Below are positions 42,976 to 54,521 of a stretch of DNA of 64,000 nucleotides, one piece after another. Every line of letters starts with the position of its first letter. Within the stretch, counting starts at the first letter, position 1. Made by a program: the position numbers and the translations under genes. The notes beneath the pieces are model-generated. The model made no database searches. It worked only from the letters and a program-made list of their open reading frames with translations, and was not told the DNA's origin. The stretch is from Alloascoidea africana (taxonomy: Eukaryota > Ascomycota > Alloascoideomycetes > Alloascoideales > Alloascoideaceae), in contig JAKTTT010000029.1 of assembly GCA_030581615.1 (NCBI GenBank), forward strand, positions 1 through 64,000, given 5' to 3'.

Positions 42976-44003
42976 AGAAATGATATATCTCCCAATTGAT
43001 CACAATGTGCTCTACTCATCCTCACTTTTTTGTTTGATTCTCCCCAAATGTTTATCTTACCTTTTTTTTTTAGCCGTTTTTACGCAAACATTTTTCGCTT
43101 TCAGGATTACTGTTTATTCCATCCCTGTCTTGTTGCATATCTTTGTTGTAGGTTAGAACCAGTAATCAATCATCTAATGCTATATTGAGGGTTGTAGAGG
43201 AAAGGATGGCATAAGTGTTGCCAATTTCATGGCTCGATGCTACGGGAGGCATGAGCTGTCACAAGGAGACCATTTGAGCCAGCATGCCTGTCTTGCAATA
43301 GGAACCTTACCATTCCGATGCTCCTATGCATGCCAGTGGTCCACTGAACCTCAAAATGGACACAGATCTGTGAGAAACAAACGAGATCCAGGTTCCCGTT
43401 TTCAAACAGACATTTCAAGGACGAGTGTTGCATAAGTCCACTATCCTTGTTACGATATCAGCAATACTGATTTCTATTTTGGATAGAAATTAATAATGGA
43501 CACATCAGGCACTGTTCCATCTTGTACCTGCCTATAAACTTAGAAATTAATCTCTTCTCTTTCAAGGGGAAAAAGGAGGAATAAAGTCCTGGAAGAGACG
43601 GGATAAGAATAGGGGATTCTTTCTTGCCAAATAACCATCACAGAGTTGCCATCGCTCTATTTGTTTAAGCAAATAAACTCTATTGCTCGTGGCCTTCTTG
43701 TTTGCTCAGGTCCATAGACCTATACTATCTACGGCTTACAGTATCCTAATTCTTCAATCGATGGTTTGCTTTAGCTCTAAATGGCAAGCTAACTGCAAAT
43801 TTCCCAACTTGCTATAGAACGTTGCACAATCTAAGCCTTAAGCCAACCGGGGAAGCAATACGATGCCTCAACATGGTACAATTATGTGCATTAAGGCCAT
43901 TTGCCCGCTCTCATTCCCAATGATGTTCAACAACAGCTCTGCTTCAATTCATGATATTTGAAGATAAATTCTGAGACTGGTAATCAGATCATCGGATCAC
44001 ACT
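42976..44003. other. Gap before the copia remnant
   Basis: About 1 kb. The first 200 bp look like a 3' flank. Readings at 43227-43435 are open on both strands but match nothing I know. The end near 44017 carries TGTTAAAATTATAA on the minus strand, close to the start of the LTR at 46148, so the last part may be decayed 3' LTR. Confidence 0.4.
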
Positions 44004-45958
44004 TTATAATTTTAACACCTTCCCTTGATCCAAATTCACCATGCCGCTGAGTCTGCTCATGTCTCCGAGCTTTACCTTCCCAAGTGCCTTCGTCAGCATG
44101 TTGGCTGCCATCTGATCCGTGCCGATGTGCTCCATCTTCACAACACCCTTCTCAATCCACTCTCGCACAAAGTGGTACTTGATGTCTATGTGTTTAGTTT
44201 TCTGGTGGTACGACGTGTGCTCTGCCAGCATGATGCACGAGTTGTTGTCCTCCAGAACTCTTAGCGGCAACTCCAGCTTCATGCCTATTCCTTCAAACAC
44301 ATTCACCGTCCAGAGAGCCTCCTTGACCGTGTCCGCCAGCGCCATGTATTCTGCCTCGGTGGACGACAGCGCCACAGTCGGCTGCTTCCGCGACTTCCAT
44401 CCCACTGGGCCGCCCGAGATCTTGGCAACATACCTGGTTGTGCTCTTCCGGTCCCTTTTGTCGCCGGCCCAGTCTGCATCTGTATATATCTCTACTCTAA
44501 GCCGGTTCTGCGTGCAATACTGGATTCCAAAGGCTGCTGTCCCCTTCAGATACCTCAGAACTCCCTTGGCTGCTGCCAGGTGTGCTGCCTTTGGGTTCTT
44601 CAGAAAGCGGCTCAGCAGATTCACTATATATGCGATGTCCATTCGGACTGTGTTGGACGCATGCAACAGTTTTCCCACTCTTCTTCTTCTTCTTCTTCTT
44701 AACATCTTTTTATATTATAGTCTTATCAGCTTTCCCACAATAGACCGGTACAGCGTGGCATCACAAGCCGGATCTGAGTCCTCATATCTGGTCAGGTCTG
44801 TGCTTGGCGATATAGGCACCGCTGTCGGATTACAGTTCTCCATTCCAAACTCTTTTGGACTTCTTTGATATAGTCCACGGCTCTCACTGTAATTCTCCCT
44901 GGCCTTTGCTCTATCTCCATCCCAAGGAACTTCTTGACCATCCCCATGTCCTTCATTTTAAACTCTTTGGATAGAACACGCTTCGTCTCCTCTATTCTCG
45001 CGCTGTTTCTCGATATAATTAGCAAATCATCTACATATAAACAAACACAGATAGACTGCTGGCTATCCAGCCTCCTAAAGTAAACTCAATACTGGGCCGG
45101 GTTTCTCTTGAAGCCATTTGTTTGAAGAACCCGGTCAATCGTGCGGTACCAGGCAAGAGGCGCTTGCTTGAGACCATATATCGACTTGAGAAGCCTGCAA
45201 ACCTTTCCTTCCTGGCCCTTTGCTTCGTATCCTTCTGGCTGGCGCATATATACCTCTTCTTCCACAGTTCCGTTCAAGAAAGCAGTTTTGATGTCCATCT
45301 GGTGGACTTGCAAAGAGAACTGCGCGGCAACCGCCAACATTATTCGCACGCTCACAAACTTGACTACTGGCGCAAAGCTTTCTTCGTAGTCTATGCCAAG
45401 TTTTTGAGTATGGCCCTGGGCCACCAGCCTTGCCTTCGCCACTCCTCCATCTTTCTCTGCAAAGACCCATTGGCTGCCCAGCATCTTTTTCCCTTCTGGC
45501 CTGGCCGCCAACACCCAAGTCTGGTTCTCCATATGCGCTGCAAATTCAGCGTTGCAAGCCTCTCGCCACTTGGCACAGTCAGCAGATCCCATGGCTTGTT
45601 GCTAGGTGCTTGTCAGCAGTAGTGTCAGAAGTCAGGACGCTCCCGCAATCCTACAAACAAGCGATGGGATCTGCTGACAGTGCCAAGTGGCGAGAGGCTT
45701 GCAACGCTGAATTTGCAGCGCATATGGAGAACCAGACTTGGGAGCTGACGGCTAGGCCAGATGGGAAGAAGATGCTGGGCAGCCAATGGGTCTTTGCAGA
45801 GAAAGATGGAGGAGTGGCGAAGGCAAGGCTGGTGGCCCAGGGCCATACTCAAAAACTTGGCATAGACTACGAAGAAAGCTTTGCGCCAGTAGTCAAGTTT
45901 GTGAGCGTTCGAATGATGTTGGCGGTTGCTACAAACAACCCATGGGGTCTGCTGAGAG
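44004..45958. mobile_element. Ty1/copia reverse transcriptase and RNase H remnants
   Basis: The main part reads on the minus strand: reverse transcriptase (about 45600-45086, with QWVFAEKDGG, VDIKTAFLNG-like and YGLKQAP motifs), a later RT part (45025-44792) and RNase H (44705-44004, with YTDADWAGD, SSTEAEYMAL and KTKHIDIKYHF). It runs into a TGTTAAAATT start of a 3' LTR at 44017. A second, plus-strand copy of the RT start lies at about 45655-45931. The element is broken in several places. A CTT microsatellite lies at about 44681-44700. Confidence 0.88.
45327..45931. repeat. Inverted repeat, about 275-bp arms
   Basis: Arm 45327-45600 (minus) and arm 45655-45931 (plus) are reverse complements at about 95% by eye. 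The spacer is about 54 nt. Both arms read outward. The content is copia reverse transcriptase start. Confidence 0.9.
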
Positions 45959-46148
45959 TGATATAGATAGGGATAAATTCACGTTATTAATTCATAAAAC
46001 CCTCCCCTTTAAATCCTCCTCTTTTTCCGGATTTGCCTCCTTATTCATAAGAGGAGGCCACCACCTCTTTTTGGCTTGTCTTCGCTATTGGCCATCTCTT
46101 CCGCTTTTGGCTATTTAATTTGGATCACACTTATTTATAATTTCAACA
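45959..46148 (-). mobile_element. Copia LTR, about 190 bp
   Basis: On the minus strand it begins TGTTGAAATTATAAATAAGT and ends CTATATCA, and lies right after the copia remnant. The first 27 bases are shared, with small gaps, with the end of the copia fragment at 44017. No clear target-site duplication can be seen. It is only about 60 bp upstream of the CRD1 ORF. Confidence 0.6.
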
Positions 46149-46210
46149 AATTAAAGCTGATTTAGGCATCTCAGCTCCAAAAAACCGAAAGAAAACTACG
46201 ACCTCTAGAA

Positions 46211-47572
46211 ATGTGTTACCCTGCCAAAGCTGGGTACAAGTCACGTGTTTCTCTTTATACACGTCCTAATCCTCATGATATTTCAGATAGGGACTGTCTA
46301 GGGAAAGCGCTCCAAACTTGTTCGCCTGTCTGTGGAGAGTTTTTAGACTTGAAGGTTTTAAAAATGTTAATACCACACTCAATATGTCTGCAATATGGGA
46401 AGTCTTCTATGAAAATGGTTCTTAGGGGATCTTTTGTTCCAATAGTAAAAACTTGTGGGGGATTCTCCACTAATCGATACAGTTCTTCAGATTTGAGAAC
46501 CCTATTTGGAAAACCCTCGTTTTGCAATTCCCGGAGCTTACATGTAGGGAAATTATCGAGAAGGCAGTTTTCTAGTTTTTCTAGATATTATGTTCAGAAT
46601 GATAAATCAAACATGGCCCAGCATCAAAAGCCCGAAAACAAAACAGATGAACAGCCAATAGGATTGGATAAGAGAAAGTCAAGCAACAAGACTTCAAATT
46701 TCAGACAGGAACAAACGGAAAAGGCCAAACAGATTCTTTTCTCCAAGTCACAGCAGATAATAAAGAATCCTCCATTGCCGAAGCAGTTGAGGGAGATTAT
46801 TCCGGAGCATGAGAATATATACACACTACCCAACTTGCTGACGTTCACGAGACTCATTGCTTCCCCTATAATCGGCTATCTAATTGTAAGACAGCAGACG
46901 GGGCTGGCGTTAACTCTTTTTGTATATTCGTGTATCACAGACTTTGTTGATGGGTATATTGCAAGGAACTGGAATTTGAAAACTGTTATTGGCACTGTGA
47001 TCGATCCCATGGCAGATAAATCACTAATGATCATTTGTACTGCCTGTTTAGCTCAGGCACATCAAATTCCAAGTAAGCCTTTCTGAGAACGGACGTGCTG
47101 GAGACCAAAAATAAGATTTTTTGAATGCTAATGTTTTCTCTGTGTTAGTTTACCTCGCGACGCTGATACTAGGAAGAGATGCACTTCTTGGTCTGTCTGC
47201 CTTATATTTCAGATACATCTCGCTTCCGCCTCCAAAGACTTTTAAACGATACTGGGACTTTAGTATACCTTCAGCAGAGGTGCATCCTACCGTTATATCC
47301 AAGTTCAATACCACTTTTCAAATGCTTTATATTGGTACCTGCGTTTTGAAACCTGTTTTACTCACCATGCTGTCACCTGAATCTACCGAAATTTTCAACT
47401 CCGGGTTGACCTTATTCGAGTAAGTAAAAAAAAATACCAACATTGTTATTCAGAAGGTTATATCTAACATTGCAATTCTAGATATCTGGTTGCGACTACG
47501 ACCATTTGGAGTGGCCTATCATATGTCTTTTCCAAGAACGCTGTAAAGATTCTATATAATTCAGAAAAGTGA
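46211..47572 (+). CDS. CRD1: Cardiolipin synthase Crd1
   Basis: Makes cardiolipin from CDP-diacylglycerol and phosphatidylglycerol in the inner mitochondrial membrane. Exons 46211-47072, 47149-47419 and 47482-47572 give up to 407 residues. The CDP-alcohol phosphotransferase motif DGYIARNWNLKTVIGTVIDP with MADK lies near 246-270, preceded by NIYTLPNLLTFTRL. Membrane helices follow. The N-terminal 150 residues are long for the family. A start at an internal Met (for example in MKMVLRGSF) with a presequence is likely, and an LTR lies just upstream. Introns are 76 and 62 nt. Confidence 0.92.
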
Positions 47573-47757
47573 AAAAGAACAAACGTGTATCTAGTTACGA
47601 GTTATTTGCATTAATCTGTGATTTATCTAAAGCACACTAACACATCCTATATAACAAAGCGTTTGTAACATAGAGAATAGAGTGTTAGATAATGTTTTTT
47701 CAGATTAGTTTTAGGTGAGAACCAAAAAAAATATAGTGTTTGCCCTGATTATATTCT

Positions 47758-49601
47758 TTATCGGCTGAGAGCAATATCATCAATACGCAAAATCGATTTC
47801 ACACACTCAGCTGCCAGTTGAATCGCACTTGTGCTAACGAGAACAGGTTGCAAAACGTGCTCATCATAAATATTGGTGGCAGTACCGCGCCTAACACTAA
47901 CACCTGCATATTTTTGACCGCTCTCATGGCGATTTCTCAAATCTGTTACAACATTGATGCTGTTCAGTCCTGCATTTTCAGCAAGAGTTGTTGGAATAAC
48001 CTCCAATGCCTCTGAAAATTCTTTCCAGCAAAATGCCTCGGAGCCTGACAAAGCTCTAGACTCTTTCAAAAGTGTTCTCGAAACCTCAATTTCTGGAGCT
48101 CCACCACCTGCAATTAGAGCCTTTTGCTTTACGAGACATCGGATAACACAAAGGGCATCATGTAGCGACCTCTCAGTTTCGTCGAGAACCAGCTGGTTTG
48201 CACCTCTGCAAACAACAGAAACTGTTGGCTTGACAAGATTCTTGACTCCTGTTATTTTGACAATCTTGCTACCGGATGATTCAACTTCCTCAACCAGGTC
48301 TGCAGTTCCAAGTCTATCCTCAGTAAAAGAATCAATGTCTGCAATTGGTTTGCAGCCTGTACTCTTGCAAACAAACTCAATCTCCTCTCTTTCAATATCC
48401 TTAATCACCAAGATGTTGAGTTTGGCCAGAAAATGAAGTGAAAGCTCGTTAATCGCGTCTCGAAGAATTGACTTTTGGATTAGAAGAACGTTGCACTTGG
48501 CCTTTTTAATCTTTTTGCAAATGTTTAGAAGGTATACTCTTTCTTCTTTCAAGATTTTATCCATTTGACGATAGTCATTGACAACAATATTGTTCTCCAG
48601 ATCGGGCTTTGGAGGAGAGAGCTGGAATTGAATCAAACCGATGCGTGCCTTCTCCATTCGTGAAGGTCCACCAGCACCCTTCAAAACATTTTGGGTCAAT
48701 ACCAGGCCATCAATCAACTCTGTGTCGTCAATTGTTCCACCCACTTTCTTTATCAATCGGATGTCATTGAGATCTACATTGGATGCGTTTGCAGGGTCGA
48801 TTACCTTTAGAACTGAATCCACCGCCAGTGGCGCGAGTAATGAGCTATGCTGTGACACAATTTTAGAACTCAAAGATGTAGAGGCAGCACGGATAAGAGC
48901 ATCTCTGTCGGACAAAGAAATTTTTGTAGACATGTCGAGTAGTACTTCCACTGCTCTGGACGCTGCCCTTTGAAAAGATTCCGAGATTATTGTTGGATGG
49001 ATATCTGAAATTTATCTCGTTAGCAACGTAACAAACCCTTCCAAAAAGTAAATTCACTTTGCATACCTTTTTTTAACAGCTTATCAGCGGCCTCTAGTAG
49101 AGCACCAGCGATGATGACAACAGAGGTCGTACCATCGCCTGCTTCAACGTCTTGGGCACCAGAAAGGTCGACAAGCTTGGAGCAATCATTAGCAGCGGTT
49201 TCTAGAGACAGAACTGGGCTAAAATCTTACCATTCGAGCAGCTGGGTGCAAAACAGCCATATGCTTTAAGATTGTATGACCGTCATTTGAAATTATAACT
49301 TCTCCTTTTCCAGTTTTAATCTGATGCCACAGTTAGATCAGACTCTGTGTGCCACCACATCAATTACTGAAACATACCATTTTGTCCATTCCCTTAGGGC
49401 CAAGAGAAGTTCGAATTGCATCGGCCACAGCTATACGTCCGTTTTAGTTAGACACGTTCCTCTTGCCATTGACATTTTGCTGGGATCAAAAAGTCGTGGA
49501 AAGTATTTACCTTTTGCCGCTATGATGTTGGCCTTTCTGACCTCTTGGGGCTTCTCCTTGTCCTTAAAAGTGGAGTTGGAAGGTTTCACACTAACAGCCA
49601 T
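47758..49601 (-). CDS. CCT4: CCT chaperonin delta subunit Cct4
   Basis: One of eight subunits of the cytosolic chaperonin that folds actin and tubulin. Exons 49601-49511, 49430-49378, 49320-49231, 49175-49067 and 49004-47758 give 529 residues (528 in S. cerevisiae). Motifs in order are [52 protein letters not shown], the GGGAPE block, [10 protein letters not shown] and RIDDIA at the end. Four introns of 80, 57, 55 and 62 nt all lie in the first third. The third acceptor is a plain AAG after a GCTAAT branch site and is needed to keep [16 protein letters not shown]. Confidence 0.95.
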
Positions 49602-49836
49602 TTTCTCTGAAGTAATATATCTAGGCAAATTATCTGTCTTGGAAGTTGTCTTTTGATTCCTAGTCGACTTTTCAAAAAGGCTAGTTGGTAACCTTTTTCA
49701 TCTCAGTTCTGATTTTTCTTCATCATTCGCGTGTCCTGTGCACACGATGCAGCGGGACTTATGCAGGACCATAACCTGCGTTGTTTAAGTTCATCTTTTT
49801 CAAGATGTTTGACACTACAAAAGAGAGTGGAAAAAA

Positions 49837-50898
49837 ATGCAAGCGGTCTCTGAATCTCATATAAAGAACTGCGCGTTTTCGTCGTGGTATCCACGGTATA
49901 AGAGCGTATCTCCGAAGGCGACTATAATTCGTGATCTTCCCAAATCATTCATTGACTTTCTACTTTCGGATGGCATTAAACTGAAGCATAGTAACGAAGA
50001 GCAAGTTGAATGGAGCGACGATGACAGTGATGAAGGCACGACAAAACAGAATACAGACAGAATAGATGGAATAGTAGAGGACGAAGGGGATGATGAAGAT
50101 ACAGAAGATGAGGATACTAAAGTTACTGATCCGGAAACAGATTTTAAGGACCTCCATCAGAAGGTAAAAGAGATTATTGGAAAATACGGTGCAGTTGCAC
50201 CTAAGCTGAACTGGTCTGCTCCAAAGGACTCTACCTGGATATCTGCCTCGAATACCATGAAGTGCACTACTCCGGATGACATCTATATCCTTTTGAAGGC
50301 TTCTTCTTATATAATGCACGATCTAACAGAAGCATTTGATGGAACAACACTACAAGATGAAGAGGCAACACAAGCCATGCCATTTGATCTAGTACTACGG
50401 AAATGGTTTGAAATAAATCCTGCCCTCGAGTTTAGGTGCTTTGTAAAAGATCGGACGATAATTGCGATAACGCAAAGAGATTTAAACTTCTACGACTACC
50501 TCAAAGACTTGAAATCAACGTTTAGAAGTCTGATTCACGATTTCTTCCAAAAGCATCTTCAGACAACCTTTCAAGACCCAAACTTTGTGTTTGATATTTA
50601 CATTCCTCGCCCATTTGACAAGACATTTTTAATAGACATAAATCCATTCATGCGGAAAACCGACAGTTTACTTTTCAGCTGGGATGAAATTTGCGATATT
50701 GAACCTGGCGAACATGGGACTATTTCAGAGTTTAGGCTGGTTGACAAAGTAACGGCCTCGCGTTTCGCTAGCACAGAGCACTCGGAAAACAAGGTGCCCA
50801 AGGATGTGGTCGATGCCAGTCTCAGTGGTGAGGGCATTGCCGAACTGGCCAAACAGTGGCAGCAGATGCTTCTTGCTGGTGAGAATCAAAAGAAGTGA
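49837..50898 (+). CDS. CDC123: eIF2 assembly factor Cdc123
   Basis: ATP-grasp-like chaperone that joins eIF2 gamma to alpha during eIF2 assembly. Intronless, 353 residues. Landmarks are FSSWYPRYKSVSPKATI, an acidic insertion (about 55-100), KLNWSAPKDSTWISASNTMKC, LVLRKWFEINPALEFRCFVKD and the FLIDINPF block, which holds the metal-binding DxN. The C-terminal Ala/Gln region is variable. It fits the usual length of 350-360. The gene is divergent from CCT4 and its start is the first ATG. Together with GCD1 it is the second eIF2-related gene in the window. Confidence 0.95.
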   Translation: MQAVSESHIKNCAFSSWYPRYKSVSPKATIIRDLPKSFIDFLLSDGIKLKHSNEEQVEWSDDDSDEGTTKQNTDRIDGIVEDEGDDEDTEDEDTKVTDPETDFKDLHQKVKEIIGKYGAVAPKLNWSAPKDSTWISASNTMKCTTPDDIYILLKASSYIMHDLTEAFDGTTLQDEEATQAMPFDLVLRKWFEINPALEFRCFVKDRTIIAITQRDLNFYDYLKDLKSTFRSLIHDFFQKHLQTTFQDPNFVFDIYIPRPFDKTFLIDINPFMRKTDSLLFSWDEICDIEPGEHGTISEFRLVDKVTASRFASTEHSENKVPKDVVDASLSGEGIAELAKQWQQMLLAGENQKK

Positions 50899-51072
50899 AA
50901 GCACTGGAAATGAGTCTATTAGGTAGAGCACAGCTTCAAAAGTCACGTGCACAACACCTCATCTCTATCTCTATCTCTCCGTAGTTATCTACTTGCCACC
51001 GAGCACCACATCGGAACCTCCTCGGCCAGACTCCTTTTTCTGCTCCGGGAGCTACGCAGTATTGCTTGACAG

Positions 51073-53757
51073 ATGGCGAATCCTAATACCTTTCTATCCA
51101 GAGTGTTTGGTGCCGACACCACTTCCGGGTATCGCGGGCTCTCCAGAGACTCTGAAGACCTGGATCATCAGGACCTGGAAGGTACAGACCCTAGTCAATC
51201 CACCGCACTACAGGATCTACCACCTTTATCAGTGAGAAACGTGCATTCCGCGGATGAACGTCCCACCTTACTGTATTCGGACCAAGAAGATAACGATTCG
51301 GACTCTGAAGATGAAAGCTTTAATGCACAGCAAGCATATGGGAAGTTGTCAGGCTCAAAAAGGTACAACTTTGGTGAAGATAGCACCAGGCAACCTAAAC
51401 AGTCATCTTATGGAGGAAACGGAAATACCCGACTAAGCGAAATAGACGAAGAAGAAGACGACCTTGTTCCTGAATCTTTGATGGTGGAGCAACAGCAAAA
51501 TCCATTATTGGGACAGACTGATGTGTTTCGGGATAACATTAAACAGTCTCCACATTCAATGTTTAACGCTAGATACAAATATGACAGACTAAATCCAGGA
51601 GTCGCTGTCCCTCCTCCGTTGAGCAATCAAGCTCCACAAAACTATTTTCATCAGAGACAGCCAAACCCAATAGGGTCAACGGATGAGGAACGAGACAGGA
51701 GAGCCCGATTAGGAATCCTAGACGGAAAAGAGCGTGCTCTCTGGAAATGGGCGAATGTTGACAATCTAGATACTTTTTTTCAAGATGTTTATGCATTTTA
51801 TGTGGGAAGTGGGTTCTACTGCATTTTACTGTCCCGGGTGTTGGACTTGTTAACTCTTACATTTATTGTCTACTTTACGACATATCTAACAATGTGCATT
51901 GACTACTCAAAGCTCCAGAAGTCAAACAATCTTCAAGATGTTCGAATCCAGCAGTGCTCTTCAAATATGCCTTTTCTCATGAAGTTCTTACTTTGGATCT
52001 TTGGGTTTTATCTCATTTCCAGAATTGCTCGTCTCATTCTTGATACGAAGAAGTTAATCGAGTTGAAGAATTTCTATTACTACTTATTGGGCTTCACAGA
52101 GAAGGAGCTTCAAACTGCATCGTGGCCTCTGGTAGTCCAACGAATAATGCTACTGAAAGAGCAAAACGCATTGACAGCAAACATGTCTGATATGAAATCA
52201 AAATCAAGAATGAGTGCTCATGATATAGCAAATAGAATCATGAGAAAAGAAAATTACATGATTGCACTATTCAATAAGGATATTTTGGATCTTTCTTTCC
52301 CAATCCCACATTTGCGTGGAAAACATGTTCTTACAAAGACACTGGAGTGGAATTTAAGTCTCTGTGTTTTGAGCTATGTGTTCAACGAGCATGGCCAAAT
52401 TCATCACTCCTTTCTCAAAGATTCTTACCGAAAAGCACATGCAGATTCTTTAAGGCGAAGATTTCTAATAGCGGGGTTTTTGAACATTTTCCTAGCGCCG
52501 TTTATTGTTATTTATTTCTGCCTCTACTATTTTTTTCAGTATTTTAACGAGTATAGAAAGAATCCGGGTGCTTTAAGCTCTCGCCAGTATACCCCACTAG
52601 CAACGTGGAAGCTAAGAGAGTTTAACGAATTGCATCATCTATTTCAAAAGAGATTAAATCTTAGCTCTGAGCCTGCCTCCAGATATATCGACCAGTTTCC
52701 AAAGGAAAAGACCGTTTTGTTGCTAAAATTTATTGCGTTCTTGTCTGGTTCTTTTGCGGCTGTCTTGGGTATATTATCGATTCTAGACCCCGAACTATCC
52801 CTTTCATTTGAGATTACAAAGGACCGGACGGTACTGTTTTATATCAGTGTGTTTGGTACCATCTGGGCAATCACACGTGGGGCTGTACCAGATGAGAACT
52901 TGGTTTTCGATCCTGAAGCGAGTCTTCGATATGTTGCCAAATTCACGCATTACCTCCCACAAGAATGGGAAGGAAAGTACCACAGTGAAGAAGTGAAAAG
53001 GGAGTTTGCCTCTTTGTATGACTTAAAGGTGATGATAATTCTGCGCGAGATTCTGAGTGTAATAATGACTCCTTTCATCCTTTGGTTTTCGTTACCAAAA
53101 TCCAGCGAAAAGATTGTGGACTTTTTCCGTGAATTTTCTGTCCATGTCGATGGTCTTGGATACGTTTGTACTTTTGCAATGTTTAACTTTGAAAAGAATA
53201 AACTGAGGGCGCGGGAAGGAGGGCTGAGGGATGATTACTATGCTTCGAGAGATGGCAAAATGATGAAGTCATATCTTTACTTTTTGGAGAGTTATGCGAA
53301 TGGACAAAAACCATCTGGAACTGGAAGTGGAAACGCCTACTCAAAATATGTTGGCAGCGGAGGACATTCTGTCTATTCTAATGTTTACAGTGGAGACGCT
53401 GTTGAGAGTAGCATCTACAACAACAGTGGCAGATGGAACCAGCAATCCGGAGAATTCTCTGACCTACCGGCAAAATCTGTGGTTTTTGATACTCCAGCAA
53501 TACATGAACCTTTATCCCAGTCTAGACATTTAAAACCTTCAATGACGAAAAGGTTTAACCGCACGAGTGGTAATGCGAACAACAGACATGTGAGTGAAGA
53601 CAGAATGCCCTCATCAAAGTCGCTGATGGGTGAATCTTTCCAATCTGCCGTTCCTTTCACTGTTGAGGACCAGTCCAGAGATAGTGAGATTGGAAGAGGC
53701 GGAGGTGTGCTAAGTCTCTTGAACCAATTTTACAAACAACCTCCAGCAAAGTTTTAA
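51073..53757 (+). CDS. ATG9: Autophagy scramblase Atg9
   Basis: Multi-spanning lipid scramblase carried on vesicles that seed the phagophore. Intronless, 894 residues. A long disordered N-terminus (about 1-210) has LSRDSEDLDHQ and many acidic stretches. The core starts WKWANVDNLDTFFQDVYAFY and keeps NYMIALFNKDILDLSFP, NEYRKNPGALSSRQYTPLA, KLREFNELHHLFQKRL and YLPQEWEGKYHSEEVK. At least four long membrane helices can be seen (near 240, 310, 465, 555). The C-terminal tail is Ser-rich. The length is within the fungal range. Confidence 0.96.
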   Translation: MANPNTFLSRVFGADTTSGYRGLSRDSEDLDHQDLEGTDPSQSTALQDLPPLSVRNVHSADERPTLLYSDQEDNDSDSEDESFNAQQAYGKLSGSKRYNFGEDSTRQPKQSSYGGNGNTRLSEIDEEEDDLVPESLMVEQQQNPLLGQTDVFRDNIKQSPHSMFNARYKYDRLNPGVAVPPPLSNQAPQNYFHQRQPNPIGSTDEERDRRARLGILDGKERALWKWANVDNLDTFFQDVYAFYVGSGFYCILLSRVLDLLTLTFIVYFTTYLTMCIDYSKLQKSNNLQDVRIQQCSSNMPFLMKFLLWIFGFYLISRIARLILDTKKLIELKNFYYYLLGFTEKELQTASWPLVVQRIMLLKEQNALTANMSDMKSKSRMSAHDIANRIMRKENYMIALFNKDILDLSFPIPHLRGKHVLTKTLEWNLSLCVLSYVFNEHGQIHHSFLKDSYRKAHADSLRRRFLIAGFLNIFLAPFIVIYFCLYYFFQYFNEYRKNPGALSSRQYTPLATWKLREFNELHHLFQKRLNLSSEPASRYIDQFPKEKTVLLLKFIAFLSGSFAAVLGILSILDPELSLSFEITKDRTVLFYISVFGTIWAITRGAVPDENLVFDPEASLRYVAKFTHYLPQEWEGKYHSEEVKREFASLYDLKVMIILREILSVIMTPFILWFSLPKSSEKIVDFFREFSVHVDGLGYVCTFAMFNFEKNKLRAREGGLRDDYYASRDGKMMKSYLYFLESYANGQKPSGTGSGNAYSKYVGSGGHSVYSNVYSGDAVESSIYNNSGRWNQQSGEFSDLPAKSVVFDTPAIHEPLSQSRHLKPSMTKRFNRTSGNANNRHVSEDRMPSSKSLMGESFQSAVPFTVEDQSRDSEIGRGGGVLSLLNQFYKQPPAKF

Positions 53758-54521
53758 TAGAAAAGGAATCGCTTTGCTGCATCAAATGAAAATGCTTACA
53801 TTTCTTCAAAACGTGTCATTTTCCTAGTGTCACATGTAGATGTTGACTTGAGACAAGAAAAGCACATGTTTTGATAACAGGAAACATTATGTTTGGTCTG
53901 ATTCGGTTTTCTGACAACCGTTTCTGGAATCGACGAAAAGAGCTAAACACCAACATCTGCAACGAGTTCTCAGGTGTATTATTATTACAAAGGGGGACAT
54001 TTATCCCTTAATATAACGTCAATTTCTGTTGTTGAATAGATAGTCATTACTCTAGAACTCAATGATTACCTTTCGGGTACTAATTATATCAAAAACTTGT
54101 TGATTCAAGTACTGGACCCAATTTGCATGCTATCACGTCCTTTAAGGATCTATTGGATCAAAGGAGTCATCATATTTTCTTCTTTTGTATCCTAATTGTT
54201 TCCAGTCTTTACTCCCCAAAAGGCTGGCATTTCGTTTGCTTCTCTGTTATAGGTACTATTCATTCAGTATTCCCTCTTTTGCTGGACTTGCTAACAGAAT
54301 CTAGTTTTTTAGGAGTTTATCCATAAATGTAGTCTGTATAAAGCTAGATATACTACAGAGACGCATTCATTGCACGTCTTTGCTTACTTTCAAACGTTAT
54401 TAAGTTCAAATTGGCATTCAATCGTCAAATACAAAGGTTATTTCCACTGGAGATTGTCATTAAACGCTCACGAATCGTTTTCTAAAACCAAACTCTATGA
54501 AACATAAAACTCATAATCTTT
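53758..54521. other. Convergent gap with a decayed LTR piece
   Basis: About 760 bp between the convergent ATG9 and EMW1. A stretch near 54308-54345 is recognisably related to the LTR at 714-918 (see next entry). I see no gene. Confidence 0.5.
54308..54345 (-). mobile_element. Decayed LTR relic
   Basis: TTAGGAGTTT, then TAGTCTGTATAAAGCT, reproduce in order and spacing the distal end of the LTR-like element at 714-918. Homology fades beyond about 40 bp, so it looks old. Confidence 0.55.
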
